From Planctomycetota bacterium (GTDB taxonomy: Bacteria > Planctomycetota > UBA8742 > UBA2392), in the NCBI GenBank assembly GCA_020638675.1, contig JACKID010000002.1:248001-312000 (forward strand): 64,000 nt of DNA. Direction: 5' to 3'. The notes beneath the pieces were generated by a model. That model saw only the letters and a program-made list of their open reading frames with translations. It searched no databases and was not told the DNA's origin. Positions 43,276-52,743 of the stretch are shown one piece after another; position 1 is the first letter of the stretch, and every line of letters starts with the position of its first letter. The translations under genes were made by a program, and so were the position numbers.

Positions 43276-46200
43276 ATGACTGAATTCGCCCATCTGCACG
43301 TCCACTCGGACTACAGCTTCCTCGACGGCGGCGCGACCGTTGCAGGTCTTGCCAAGCGCGCGGCCGATCTCGGCATGGGCTCACTGGCGCTCACCGACCA
43401 CGGCAACATGTGCGGCATCGTCGACCTCGTGCGCGAGTGCGGCAAGCAGGGCATCAAGCCGATCCTGGGCTGCGAGATTTACGTCGTCCCGTACGACATG
43501 CACGAGAAGAAGGCGCCCGAACTCGCCGGCGCACCCGGCGGCGACGCGGGCGTGAAAGAAAATGCGCACCTCGTGCTGCTGGCCGAAAACGAAGTCGGCT
43601 ACCGCAATCTCTGCAAAGTTGTCAGCAAGGGCTTTACCGAAGGCTTCCACCGCAAGCCGCGCGTGGACTACGAAACGCTCAGCAACCACCGGGAAGGGCT
43701 GATCGCTCTGACGGCCTGCCTCGGCGGCGAGATCCCGCAGGCCATCATGCGCGGCAAGGACTCCGATCCCGCGCTCTGCAAGATCGACGAATACATCAAC
43801 ATCTTCGGGCGCGAGAACCTGTTCCTTGAAATACAGGCGCACCGGGACTCTCGCAGCGGCGAGCTCGAAGACCTTGTCAGCAGCCGCATGTTTGAGCTGG
43901 CCGAGAAGTCGAAGCTGCGCATCGCGCTCACCAACGACAGCCACTACCTGAACCCGACCGACTATGAGGCGCACAACGCGCTGCTGTGCATCAACACCGG
44001 GCGAAAGCTCAGCGACGCGAACCGCCTCGACTACGGGCCGGACTTCTACCTGAAGTCGCCCGAGGAGATGCTTGGGCTGTTTCCCAAGAACCCCGAGATC
44101 CTGCGCCACACGGTGGAGATCGCCGAGCGCTGCAACGTCCAGCTCAAGAACGAAGGCTACCACCTGCCCGAGTTCAAGTGCCCGGACGGGCTCAGCAGCA
44201 AGCAATACCTGCGGCAGCTCTGCGAGCAGGGCGTGCGTGAACGCTACGGCGACGGCGCACTGGCCGAAGGCACGCCGATTCGAGAGCGCCTCGAATTCGA
44301 GCTGGCGACCATCGACCGCATGGGCTTCAACAGCTACTTCCTCGTGGTCTGGGACTTCATCAAGTGGTCGAAAGATCGCGGCATACCCGTCGGCCCCGGG
44401 CGCGGCTCGGCCGCGGGCGCGATCGTCGCCTACTCACTCGGCATCACCAACCTCGACCCGCTGCGCTACAACCTGCTGTTCGAGCGCTTCCTGAACCCGG
44501 ACCGCATTTCGATGCCCGACATCGACATCGACTTCTGCGTCGAGCGTCGCGGCGAAGTCATCGAGTACGTCCGCAAGAAGTACGGCGAAGAGTGCGTCTG
44601 CCAGATCGGGACGTTCGGCAAGTTGCTCGCACGCGCCGCCATCAAGGACACCGGCCGTGTGCTCGACGTGCCGCTGAAAAAGGTCAACGAGCTGACCAAG
44701 TTGGTGCCGGTCATCCAGGGCAAAGTAAAGCCGCTCGCCAAGTGCATCGAAGAAGAGGAAGACTTCCGCAAGGCCTACGAGGGCGACACCGAGATCAAGA
44801 ATCTCGTCGACCGCGCCATGAAGCTCGAGGGCCTCAATCGAGGCTCCGGCGTGCACGCGGCCGGCGTCGTGATCGCCGACGCCGACGTCACGAACTACTT
44901 GCCGCTAATGCGCCAGGAGGGCAACGAGAAAGACGAGCAGGGCAACAAGACCTACGTGATCGCAACGCAGTACAGCATGAACGAGGTGGAGAATCAGGGC
45001 CTGCTGAAGATGGATTTCCTCGGGCTGCGAAACTTGACCATCATGCAGAAGGCCGTCGAGTTGATTGAGCACGCGGGCGGGCCGCGGATCGACCTCGACC
45101 CGGTGACAGCGCCGGCGGACGCGCCCTACAAGTCGCTGCACACGCTCGACGATGCTGAAACCTACAAGACGCTGGCGGCCGGCGACGGCTTCGGCGTGTT
45201 CCAGGTTGAAAGCGAAGGCATGTGCCGCCTGCTGCAGTCGATCAAGCCCAGCACATTCGAAGACATCTCGGCCGTGCTGGCCATTTATCGCCCGGGTCCG
45301 CTCAGCGCCGGCGTCGATAAGGAGTTCGCCGCGCGCAAGCACGGGCGCGTCGAAGTCAGCATGCCGGGCGAAAAGGAAGGCTACGCCAACGAGCAGGCCG
45401 TCGCAGAGCTGCGCAAGATCATGTCCGACACATACGGGACATTGATCTACCAGGAACAGGCGATGCTCATGAGCCGTGCGCTGGCGGGCTTCACGCCCGG
45501 TGAAGCAGACGTGCTGCGCAAGGCCATCGGCAAGAAGAAGCAGGACCTGATGGACAAGCTGCGCCCGCAGTTTGTGAAGGGCTGCGAAAAGAACGGCTAT
45601 GGCAAGAAGCTCGGCGAGCACCTGTGGGCCCAGATGGAAGGCTTCGGCGCTTACGGCTTCAACAAGGCGCACACGGCCGCCTACGGGCTGATCACCTACC
45701 AGACCGCCTGGCTCAAGACCCACTATCCGCACGAGTACTTCGCCGCGTTGCTCAGCAGCATGATCGGCAACAACGACAAGATCGTTGAGTACATGCGCAA
45801 CATCCGCGGCGCCGGCATCAAGGTGACCCCGCCGGACATCAACCTGTCCGAGGCCGAGTTCACGGCCGTGGACGGCAAGGTCGTGTTCGGGCTCAGCGGC
45901 ATGAAGGGCGTCGGCACCAGGGCGGTCGAGAAAATCGTCGAGGCGCGTCGCAAGGTCGGCAAGTTCAAAGGCTTCATGCACTTCCTCGACCACATTGATC
46001 TCACGCTCGTGAACCGGGCGACGCTCGAGTCACTGATCAAGGGCGGCGCATTCGACAGCCTGCAACTGAATCGCAATTCGCTGCTGAGTGGTCTGGAGGC
46101 TGCCCTGCGCGTGGCATCCGAAGGCGCAGCCGATCGCGCCAGGGGCCAAAAGGGTCTGTTCGCGGCGGCCAAGGCTGCCGACGTTGACGAGCATCAGCGC

Positions 46201-47250
46201 GACCTGGAAACCCTGCCCGACAAGCCGCCGTTCACGGAGGCCGAGCGCCAGCGTCACGAGAAGGAGACCTTCGGGCTGTACATCACCAGCTCGCCGCTCG
46301 ACACCTACCGCGAAGTCTTCGAGAAGTACGCCAAGAATCGTGCCAGCAACCTGCAGGAATCGGACGCCGGCGGCGCGGTCATCCTTGGCGGTCTGATCAG
46401 CGGGCTGCAGATCAACACCGTCCGCAACGAGAACAGTCGCAACTACGGGCGAAAGATGGCGCGCTTCGATCTGGTCGACGAAACCGGATTCACGAAGGTA
46501 ACGGTCTTCCCCGACGTCTACGACCAGCTGCAGGAGGTGATCCAGGACGATGCGCCGGTGTTCGTGCGCGGAATGCTTGAGTGGCAGGGCGACGACGAAA
46601 ACGCCACTATTCTCGTCAGCAAGATCATCCACGTCACCGACGCCGAGACCGAGTTCGCGCAGGACGACAGCCTGCGTTTCGACGACGAATTCAAACTGTT
46701 CACCAGCACCACGCCGGACGAGCTGCCCCTGCTTGAAGAAGGCACAACGGTGCGGGTCGGCGGCGCCGTCGCGGGGCTGCGCAAGGGCGAAAGCAAGCGC
46801 GGCAACAACTACGCAACGTTCAATCTCTCGGGACCCAAGGGCTCGTTCCGCGTGCTTGCCTTTGGCGAGATCGCCGACCAATGGGTGGCCAGGCTGAAAG
46901 AAGGCATGGCCTTGTTCGCAATCGGCGAAGCCCAGGCCGACCGCGACGGTCGGTACGCCATCAAGGCGGATGAATTGATCCCCGCCGCCGCCGCGCGAGG
47001 ACGCTTCACCAGCGGCATCTGCCTGACACTCACGACAAACGAGATCAACAGCGAGTTGCTCGGAACGCTCAGCGAAGTCGCGTTGGCCAATCAGGGCACG
47101 ACGCCGCTCTACTTCAAGGTGCTCGGCGAGGACGGCCAACCACTCGAATTGATTGAAGCCGCCCCCACCTTCCGCGTGACTCCCAACAAGCAATTCGAAG
47201 AGCGCGTAGTAGGGCTGTTGGCGCCAGACCGCATCCAGTACGCAAGCTGA
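43276..47250 (+). CDS. dnaE: DNA polymerase III subunit alpha
   Basis: 1324-residue replicative polymerase. The N-terminal PHP domain has HLHVHSDYSFLDG (residues 6-18) and LALTDHGNMCGIVD. The palm has catalytic Asp residues in MPDIDIDFCVERRGEV (about residues 413-428), with GPGRGSAAGAIVAY before it. The C-terminal part has helix-hairpin-helix and OB-fold regions (GLISGLQINTVRNENSRNYG). It is longer than E. coli DnaE (1160), mainly through the C-terminal segment, but lacks any PolC exonuclease insertion. The DnaE1 type is inferred. Its stop overlaps the thpR start by one nt. Confidence 0.96.
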   Translation: MTEFAHLHVHSDYSFLDGGATVAGLAKRAADLGMGSLALTDHGNMCGIVDLVRECGKQGIKPILGCEIYVVPYDMHEKKAPELAGAPGGDAGVKENAHLVLLAENEVGYRNLCKVVSKGFTEGFHRKPRVDYETLSNHREGLIALTACLGGEIPQAIMRGKDSDPALCKIDEYINIFGRENLFLEIQAHRDSRSGELEDLVSSRMFELAEKSKLRIALTNDSHYLNPTDYEAHNALLCINTGRKLSDANRLDYGPDFYLKSPEEMLGLFPKNPEILRHTVEIAERCNVQLKNEGYHLPEFKCPDGLSSKQYLRQLCEQGVRERYGDGALAEGTPIRERLEFELATIDRMGFNSYFLVVWDFIKWSKDRGIPVGPGRGSAAGAIVAYSLGITNLDPLRYNLLFERFLNPDRISMPDIDIDFCVERRGEVIEYVRKKYGEECVCQIGTFGKLLARAAIKDTGRVLDVPLKKVNELTKLVPVIQGKVKPLAKCIEEEEDFRKAYEGDTEIKNLVDRAMKLEGLNRGSGVHAAGVVIADADVTNYLPLMRQEGNEKDEQGNKTYVIATQYSMNEVENQGLLKMDFLGLRNLTIMQKAVELIEHAGGPRIDLDPVTAPADAPYKSLHTLDDAETYKTLAAGDGFGVFQVESEGMCRLLQSIKPSTFEDISAVLAIYRPGPLSAGVDKEFAARKHGRVEVSMPGEKEGYANEQAVAELRKIMSDTYGTLIYQEQAMLMSRALAGFTPGEADVLRKAIGKKKQDLMDKLRPQFVKGCEKNGYGKKLGEHLWAQMEGFGAYGFNKAHTAAYGLITYQTAWLKTHYPHEYFAALLSSMIGNNDKIVEYMRNIRGAGIKVTPPDINLSEAEFTAVDGKVVFGLSGMKGVGTRAVEKIVEARRKVGKFKGFMHFLDHIDLTLVNRATLESLIKGGAFDSLQLNRNSLLSGLEAALRVASEGAADRARGQKGLFAAAKAADVDEHQRDLETLPDKPPFTEAERQRHEKETFGLYITSSPLDTYREVFEKYAKNRASNLQESDAGGAVILGGLISGLQINTVRNENSRNYGRKMARFDLVDETGFTKVTVFPDVYDQLQEVIQDDAPVFVRGMLEWQGDDENATILVSKIIHVTDAETEFAQDDSLRFDDEFKLFTSTTPDELPLLEEGTTVRVGGAVAGLRKGESKRGNNYATFNLSGPKGSFRVLAFGEIADQWVARLKEGMALFAIGEAQADRDGRYAIKADELIPAAAARGRFTSGICLTLTTNEINSELLGTLSEVALANQGTTPLYFKVLGEDGQPLELIEAAPTFRVTPNKQFEERVVGLLAPDRIQYAS

Positions 47251-47807
47251 TGCCACGTTTGTTCATAGCAATCGACCTGCCGCCGGACGTGAAGGAGTGG
47301 ATCGGCGCGCTGTGCCACGGAATCAGCGGCGCCCGCTGGGTCAAGCCGGATCAGCTGCACCTGACTCTGAGATTCATCGGCGACGCAGAAGCCGACCAGA
47401 CCGCGGACTTGAAGGCTGCACTCGACAAGGTGAACGGCCACGCCTTCCGAATGCAGATTGAGGGTGTCGGCACCTTCCCTTCCCCAGGCAAGAGAAGGGC
47501 CGCCCGGGTTTTGTGGCTGGGCGTTCGGCCGGGCGCTGAGCTGACTACGTTGCAGGCACAGATTGAAGAGTCTGTGCAGAGTGCGGGTTTCCCGCCCGAG
47601 ACCAGGCCGTACCACCCCCATATCACGTTGGCGAGGTTCACGAAGGCACCGGGAAATGATCTCACCCGCTGGTTGGAGAAAAACCGGATGGCGGTCGTAG
47701 ACCCGTTCCCTGTAAGCGACTTCCGTTTGTACGAAAGCATCCTCGGCGCGGCCGAAGCTCGATACTCATGCACGCTGATAAAGAGCCTGATGCCCGCGAT
47801 GCCATAG
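47250..47807 (+). CDS. thpR: RNA 2',3'-cyclic phosphodiesterase (2H family, former 2'-5' RNA ligase)
   Basis: 185-residue 2H phosphoesterase acting on 2',3'-cyclic phosphate RNA ends, including tRNA halves. Both catalytic H-x-T-x motifs are present: QLHLTLRFIG (about residue 35) and YHPHITLARF (about residue 128). Length and spacing match the ThpR family. It starts in the TGATG overlap with dnaE, so translation is probably coupled. It is the last gene before tRNA-Gly and the island. Confidence 0.92.
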   Translation: MPRLFIAIDLPPDVKEWIGALCHGISGARWVKPDQLHLTLRFIGDAEADQTADLKAALDKVNGHAFRMQIEGVGTFPSPGKRRAARVLWLGVRPGAELTTLQAQIEESVQSAGFPPETRPYHPHITLARFTKAPGNDLTRWLEKNRMAVVDPFPVSDFRLYESILGAAEARYSCTLIKSLMPAMP

Positions 47808-47859
47808 CAACCCCACTTGACGCCCGGACCTCAAGCGGCATGATTTGGCCAGCAACAAA

Positions 47860-47934
47860 GCGGGCGTAGCTCAGTGGTAGAGCTCCTGCTTCCCAAGCAG
47901 GTGGTCGAGGGTTCGAACCCCTTCGCCCGCTCCA
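47860..47934 (+). tRNA. tRNA-Gly (anticodon CCC), CCA encoded
   Basis: Cloverleaf read by hand: acceptor GCGGGCG/CGCCCGC, D arm GCTC AGTGGTA GAGC, anticodon stem CCTGC/GCAGG with loop TTCCCAA (anticodon CCC), variable TGGTC, and T arm GAGGG TTCGAAC CCCTT. The discriminator T is followed by encoded CCA at 47932-47934. It sits at the left border of the low-GC island and is a plausible integration target. A terminator follows directly. Confidence 0.95.
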
Positions 47935-47941
47935 ATCAAAC

Positions 47942-47979
47942 CCGCCCGGAGAGCTGATCTTCGGGCGGTTTTGATTTTT
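47942..47979 (+). terminator. Intrinsic terminator after tRNA-Gly
   Basis: The stem CCGCCCGGAGA / TCTTCGGGCGG (11 bp with one G-U) is followed by TTTTGATTTTTG. Confidence 0.85.
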
Positions 47980-48106
47980 GAATTCGCGGCAACCGTCGGT
48001 TGTACATGATTTTGTACACGATAAAAATTTTTCGTGGGACGGGGAGCCGTTTTTTGGATTACCAGCTTCGCGCTTTGTCGCGGGAGCCGCCTCCGGCTGA
48101 TCTGCC

Positions 48107-48526
48107 TCAAGTACGCCGTTGGCCTTTGTCCTGACCCAAACCCAAATCCTCTCCTGCGGCTCGCCGCAATGCTGCTGCTAGAAGCGCAGCTACAAGGCGA
48201 TCTGCGTCCCCACGCGATATCCATTCGTTACAGTTGTCCTCAACTTCATCGTACACTCCCAATGAACACACCGGTAACTGGAGCTCCTCACTGACCTCAC
48301 GGACGTCATCTTGGCTCGCCCCGGCAAAACCCGGTACATTCCGCGACCACGGCTCCGCAATGGAATCGAGGTTAACAACCAGCCCCCGAGCACCACCTTC
48401 GAACGTTCCGAACGCAACCTCAAACTCTCCACCCAAGTACGGCTCCCAAAACCGTCGCTCGGGCCAGAACACTTGAGTTCCGTCACGCCCAAGCTGCCTA
48501 ACCTCCTGATTCGTAAGCACTTTCAT
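48107..48526 (-). CDS. Uncharacterised 139-residue protein
   Basis: A small protein starting MKVLTNQEVRQLGRDGTQVF, rich in aromatic and acidic residues (FWPERRFWEPYLGGEFEVAF, YDEVEDNCNEWI), with no membrane segment or recognised domain. The start is ATG 48526, preceded on the minus strand by AGGAAG; the longer frame to 48730 lacks a ribosome site and runs through the repeat. It is the island gene closest to the tRNA. An immunity or accessory role cannot be assigned. Confidence 0.6.
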   Translation of the reverse strand: MKVLTNQEVRQLGRDGTQVFWPERRFWEPYLGGEFEVAFGTFEGGARGLVVNLDSIAEPWSRNVPGFAGASQDDVREVSEELQLPVCSLGVYDEVEDNCNEWISRGDADRLVAALLAAALRRAAGEDLGLGQDKGQRRT

Positions 48527-48642
48527 AGTTCTCTTCCTGCAGTTGTTGACCCCGAACCATCGGAGCCTCAAGCGTACAGGGATTGAGTAAACAACTATTC
48601 GTGAGTCCCACTGTGAAATGACACTGGCTACCGGACAAACGC

Positions 48643-48701
48643 AACGACCCAACACCAAACCCGCCCTTTGAGTCGCTATGCGGAGCGAATTCTCGACCCC
48701 G
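48643..48701 (-). repeat. Imperfect direct repeat, copy A
   Basis: Partner of the copy at 57750-57808, same orientation. The best-conserved 33-nt part (48669-48701) matches 28 of 33 bases of 57776-57808. Similarity continues for about 25 nt with small gaps (shared AACGACCC and ACACC words), and a further GGAGC-containing block (48556-48569 against 57713-57726) is also alike. It lies between the 1232-aa and 139-aa genes. Confidence 0.75.
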
Positions 48702-48807
48702 CGGGGCCAATCAACTCCTTCGATGAACACTGTAATCTGCGGTCATGGCAGTTAGCCAACTGCTCGGATCGACGTTTCGTGATTGGCAACACCAGTCGCG
48801 CATCAGC

Positions 48808-51800
48808 TTAGTCCTTCTTCGGCTTGGGATTAGCATTCGATCTCTGGCCATTCTCAGGCGTCCCTCCGCTCTTCTTTATGGCACGCTTGGTGGACTTTGG
48901 GTTCACGGGCCCGTCGGATGACTTGGCCTTCTTGCCCGAGAGCACTCTGGACTCGACTGTCGACGACGGTCTCACTCGGCGAGGCCCCCCACGGTCTTCA
49001 GAAAGGAGTCCTCGGTACGTGTCTATGCCAACCGATCCCAGCATGTTGATCAGGCGATAGCATTCCTCCTTGGCTGCAACGTCGTCCCCGCTGGCTGCTG
49101 ACTCGATCAACTTATCGGTCTCCTGCAGCCAATGAGAGAGCCCAAAGTCGCTCAAATGACTTTCAACCAGAAGCCGGAGAGCATGAATCGCCTTCGCTTC
49201 AAGCGGGTGACCTGCATAACTGGAAAACTTCCTTGCGAGTTCAGTGCCGTACAGTCCGCCACCGCTTCGAGCCCATGCCATGCTCTCGACTACCCTATCT
49301 AGAACCCATTCCTCGTCGCCATCGAACGCCTGTTTGCCCCGGAAAGTAACGGACTCACGCTCTACTTGGGGATTCAACACAACTCGTGTGCGAACGGAGT
49401 TCCCTGCTGTGAAGAAGCTCAGGAAGGAATGCATCTCTCTTTCGAATCCAATGCCATGGTTGGCTGCCGCTGCTTGGTTTCGAACCAACCAAAGCCTCTT
49501 AAGCAGTTCTGTAGGGTCATCCTCTCGATCGGCGCTACGAAGGAAGTTGGCGTACTCGTTGCCGATGTAGTGGATTGCCCAGGCACGCAACGAATCGCTG
49601 GCCTTGGAGAAAAATGTACTAAGCGGCGGCTCTTCTAGCGTGGCTTCCCCCCACCAGTAAATGATCATCAGGTGAAGCGCCAAGCGGTTTCGCGCCTCGA
49701 CACCAACGTGGTCCTTTTCGTCTTCCGTATCCGTGAGCCGCTCAGTCTCCTTGATGAACTGCTGACGTAGCAGTTTGCTAGCCGTGGCGTTTGCATGGTA
49801 TCGCCGGATGAACGTTGTCCACACGGCTGTATGGCGCATCGGCGGGCTGTCATCATCTGGAAAGAGTTTGGGCAGGGCTCCGATCACCCAATCTTGCCCC
49901 AGCCAGATCAACCATGTAAGTGAGGCACCGTACACTGACCAAACTGCGGGGTGTTCGTTTGGATCGTCTAGATGTCTATCCAGCACTTCGGCCAATCCAG
50001 GAATGTCGGCCATTCGTGACGCGGACTGCGCCCTCTCTTCACGTTCAGCCTTGTTGCGGTACGTGTTGAACACCCACCAAACACCGTACAGGACGGCACA
50101 ATGTAGCGCGTCAGACCGAACCGAGTTCAGTGCTGTTTGATCGTAGTCCGGCGTTCCATTTCTCGTGGAAACTCTCTCGGGAGTCGGGTCTGGATCTTTC
50201 AGCAACTCTCCGATCATGCTCCACACTTGCTCTCGCAACGCGAAAGGAAGCCCTAACGCCTCGTCATCTACGCCCAGGCCACGCTTCAATAGAGTGATGA
50301 CGCACATCCGACTCCACTGCATGTTCGTTGAGAAATCGTTATGTGGGTAACCCTCGGCTCGATGGCTGCGCTTGTTTGGGCCCCAATCGACAAGTGTGCG
50401 GCAGAACGCAAGCAGCCCTGGCCAATCACGATCCGTCCATGCAACATCGCGCCATCCGTGGAGCACTGCCCCGGACCAAGTCGGGTCGTCTAGCTGGATT
50501 ACTCGGTCTCTATGCCTGAAGTAATCTCGCGGTCGCGCCTTTACGTCCTCTGCTAACTCTATTGAGAGAGCACGAGCCGACCTCGTGTTGCTGAAAAAAC
50601 TCGTGTCGGGCTTCCAACCACTCTCTAAGAAGTCAAACACCTCTCCTACGCTCATCGAGGCGAGTTCGTCCTTACTTTTGGGACCATCTATCCGCTGAAA
50701 TCCCTTGGGAGCGCGCTCCATCTGTTCCGCCTCGCGGCCCCCTTGCATCGCGTGCCATGCCTCGAACTTCTTGGAAAGTGCCTCCGGCAGTACATCCCTG
50801 ATCGACCACAGCAAGCGTACTTTGCGGTACGCCTCGTAGTCAGATTGCTCAAGGTCCGACGGCGGCCTCCCGTGCTCGGCTTCAAATCTTTGCTTCCGAG
50901 CGTTCATATCTGGATAGGCAGCCGTCCAAGCCAGCAGCTTGTTTCGTTCTCCATCCGACATTGAGGCCAGGGCAATGCGAAGCACCTCAAAGTACTCCGG
51001 TAGTTCGCGCCAGTGCTCCTGCCATCGAGGATCCCGCAAGACCAACAACATCTCTGGACTACCTGGAGCAGTCGTGCTTGCGATGACATGAAGCGCTATC
51101 CGCCAGAAAACATGCCAGTCCCTATCAAGCAGGTACTTCACGAGCACCAACCGACTGCGCTCGTCTTCGGCAAGTGCCATTGCAGCATCACGCAAAGGTG
51201 AAACGAGCGTCTGATGAGCATCGTCGCGGTAGACTGGTTTGGCATCTCCGATTCGCAAGCGCCAGATGTAGCTGTGATCAGCTGGTGCCTGCTTTTGGTA
51301 CCCATCGTGCCGAATCGCAAACTCAAGCAAGTCGGCGAGGCGACTAACAGTGGTCATGCCAAGTTTTGGAGTAAGTCGCTCCGCCATTGCTGCGGCGATC
51401 TCGCCATACTCGTGGTCATCTACCTTCATGAGAGCCACACTGCGTTCGGCTTCGCCGCCTTCCCCAAGATCGCCAAACAGTGGCCGTGTGTCCGGAGTAG
51501 CACGCAAACGCAGCAGCGCGTCCGCGAGATCGAATGCAAGGTCTGGGAGCCCGTTAGCAGCCAAGCGGTCGATCATCTTCCGGGCTTTCATCGACGTCCA
51601 GAGGTGCACACTCTCAGCTTTGCGTATGCGTTGCACCTGCCGCTCCACAAATGGAACTGCAAGCTCGGATCGCAGTTCAAGTGCCATCTCGAACAGATGA
51701 CCGTTCACGAGATCGTTGTCCGTCTCAGGAAGGGAGCTCAGTATCCTTGCAACTCCTTCAGGATCGGACTTCAGTAGCGAGTGGAGTGCGAGTGCTGCCG

Positions 51801-52506
51801 GCCAGCCTGGAAACGAGAGTCCTTCGCCCGCATGGATCACTGGCGGAATCTCATTGAAGAACCCCGCCTTCTCAAGCAACGGCAACCACTTCCTGTTGGT
51901 CAGCTTGCTGAAGAAGCGCCGAAAAGTGACTTCGTCATTGGGGGCGTACTTCTGCAGAAACTCGGCATCCGCAAATTTCGGATCTTCCTTCTGCAGTAGG
52001 TCGTCTAGCCTTGCCTGGTACTTAAGATAGTGCGCCTCGAAGTACTCAAGCACGCCATCAAGTACCTCCTCAAAGTCCGCAAAGAGCGGACCGATCTCGG
52101 AGTCTGGGAACCTAGGTCCCTTCAGGTTGTCCCGATGGGCCCAACTATGAAGTCCTCGCTTCTCGCCCTTCACCAACTGATGCCATGCTTCTCGAAGGGG
52201 TGAGCTCGCTGGGACGTTTAGGTGATCAAGCACACGTCGTATTGAGGCTATATGAGAGTCTTCTCCCTTTCCCTTGACAGGGTCGGGATCAAGTACGTCC
52301 CTCATCGCACTTTCTGTTTCACGAAACAGGTGGCCGACCAACTGTGGCAGTGTATGCAATTGGCAGGTCTTCGGGTCTTCGGTCATCAAGGCAAGGGCAT
52401 CTTCGTAGTAGCTCGCGGGTCCAGGCCCCAATAGACGGATTCGCCGCCGAATACGCCCCTTCCGCTGTTTGTTCTCGGGATCCTGCGATCCTCTGGTAGT
52501 GGTCAT
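48808..52506 (-). CDS. Very large uncharacterised, mainly helical protein (1232 aa)
   Basis: A 1232-residue soluble protein with no signal peptide, membrane segment, Walker A motif or nuclease signature that I can recognise. It is rich in Trp, Leu and Arg/Glu and looks alpha-helical throughout, with HEAT/TPR-like spacing (WPAALALHSLLKSDPEGVAR, DWHVFWRIALHVIASTTAPG). The N-terminus (RKGRIRRRIRLLGPGPASYY) is basic. The last about 50 residues are a disordered Lys-rich tail (SGKKAKSSDG and onward). ATG 52506 start. It is third in the order 445 aa, 1087 aa, 1232 aa. Such large scaffold proteins are common partners of ATPases in defence loci, but its function is unknown. Confidence 0.8.
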   Translation of the reverse strand: MTTTRGSQDPENKQRKGRIRRRIRLLGPGPASYYEDALALMTEDPKTCQLHTLPQLVGHLFRETESAMRDVLDPDPVKGKGEDSHIASIRRVLDHLNVPASSPLREAWHQLVKGEKRGLHSWAHRDNLKGPRFPDSEIGPLFADFEEVLDGVLEYFEAHYLKYQARLDDLLQKEDPKFADAEFLQKYAPNDEVTFRRFFSKLTNRKWLPLLEKAGFFNEIPPVIHAGEGLSFPGWPAALALHSLLKSDPEGVARILSSLPETDNDLVNGHLFEMALELRSELAVPFVERQVQRIRKAESVHLWTSMKARKMIDRLAANGLPDLAFDLADALLRLRATPDTRPLFGDLGEGGEAERSVALMKVDDHEYGEIAAAMAERLTPKLGMTTVSRLADLLEFAIRHDGYQKQAPADHSYIWRLRIGDAKPVYRDDAHQTLVSPLRDAAMALAEDERSRLVLVKYLLDRDWHVFWRIALHVIASTTAPGSPEMLLVLRDPRWQEHWRELPEYFEVLRIALASMSDGERNKLLAWTAAYPDMNARKQRFEAEHGRPPSDLEQSDYEAYRKVRLLWSIRDVLPEALSKKFEAWHAMQGGREAEQMERAPKGFQRIDGPKSKDELASMSVGEVFDFLESGWKPDTSFFSNTRSARALSIELAEDVKARPRDYFRHRDRVIQLDDPTWSGAVLHGWRDVAWTDRDWPGLLAFCRTLVDWGPNKRSHRAEGYPHNDFSTNMQWSRMCVITLLKRGLGVDDEALGLPFALREQVWSMIGELLKDPDPTPERVSTRNGTPDYDQTALNSVRSDALHCAVLYGVWWVFNTYRNKAEREERAQSASRMADIPGLAEVLDRHLDDPNEHPAVWSVYGASLTWLIWLGQDWVIGALPKLFPDDDSPPMRHTAVWTTFIRRYHANATASKLLRQQFIKETERLTDTEDEKDHVGVEARNRLALHLMIIYWWGEATLEEPPLSTFFSKASDSLRAWAIHYIGNEYANFLRSADREDDPTELLKRLWLVRNQAAAANHGIGFEREMHSFLSFFTAGNSVRTRVVLNPQVERESVTFRGKQAFDGDEEWVLDRVVESMAWARSGGGLYGTELARKFSSYAGHPLEAKAIHALRLLVESHLSDFGLSHWLQETDKLIESAASGDDVAAKEECYRLINMLGSVGIDTYRGLLSEDRGGPRRVRPSSTVESRVLSGKKAKSSDGPVNPKSTKRAIKKSGGTPENGQRSNANPKPKKD

Positions 52507-52743
52507 GGTCTACACCGTTTGCGTCTACGTACACGCATTGAACGAAGTCTGGTTGCTCGCTGTAGACATTCTAATGAAAACGCTCGACTAGGCCTCTTGC
52601 ACCGTTCTAAAGGCTTTCAATAGGTCCGTGTTCGGGTAGCGATCCAACCGCACCACGGCATGCCAACCCCTCAGGTTTAGCTCACTCAAGCCCAATGTGT
52701 TTGCCTATCGGTCCCATGCAGCACAGACCGGCCGAATGTACGT

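Noticed and set aside
48498..48730. Extension of the 139-aa gene, or a 70-aa ORF through repeat copy A
   Set aside because: The ORF peptide resembles the one crossing copy B only because the DNA repeats; the ribosome site and normal composition begin at 48526.
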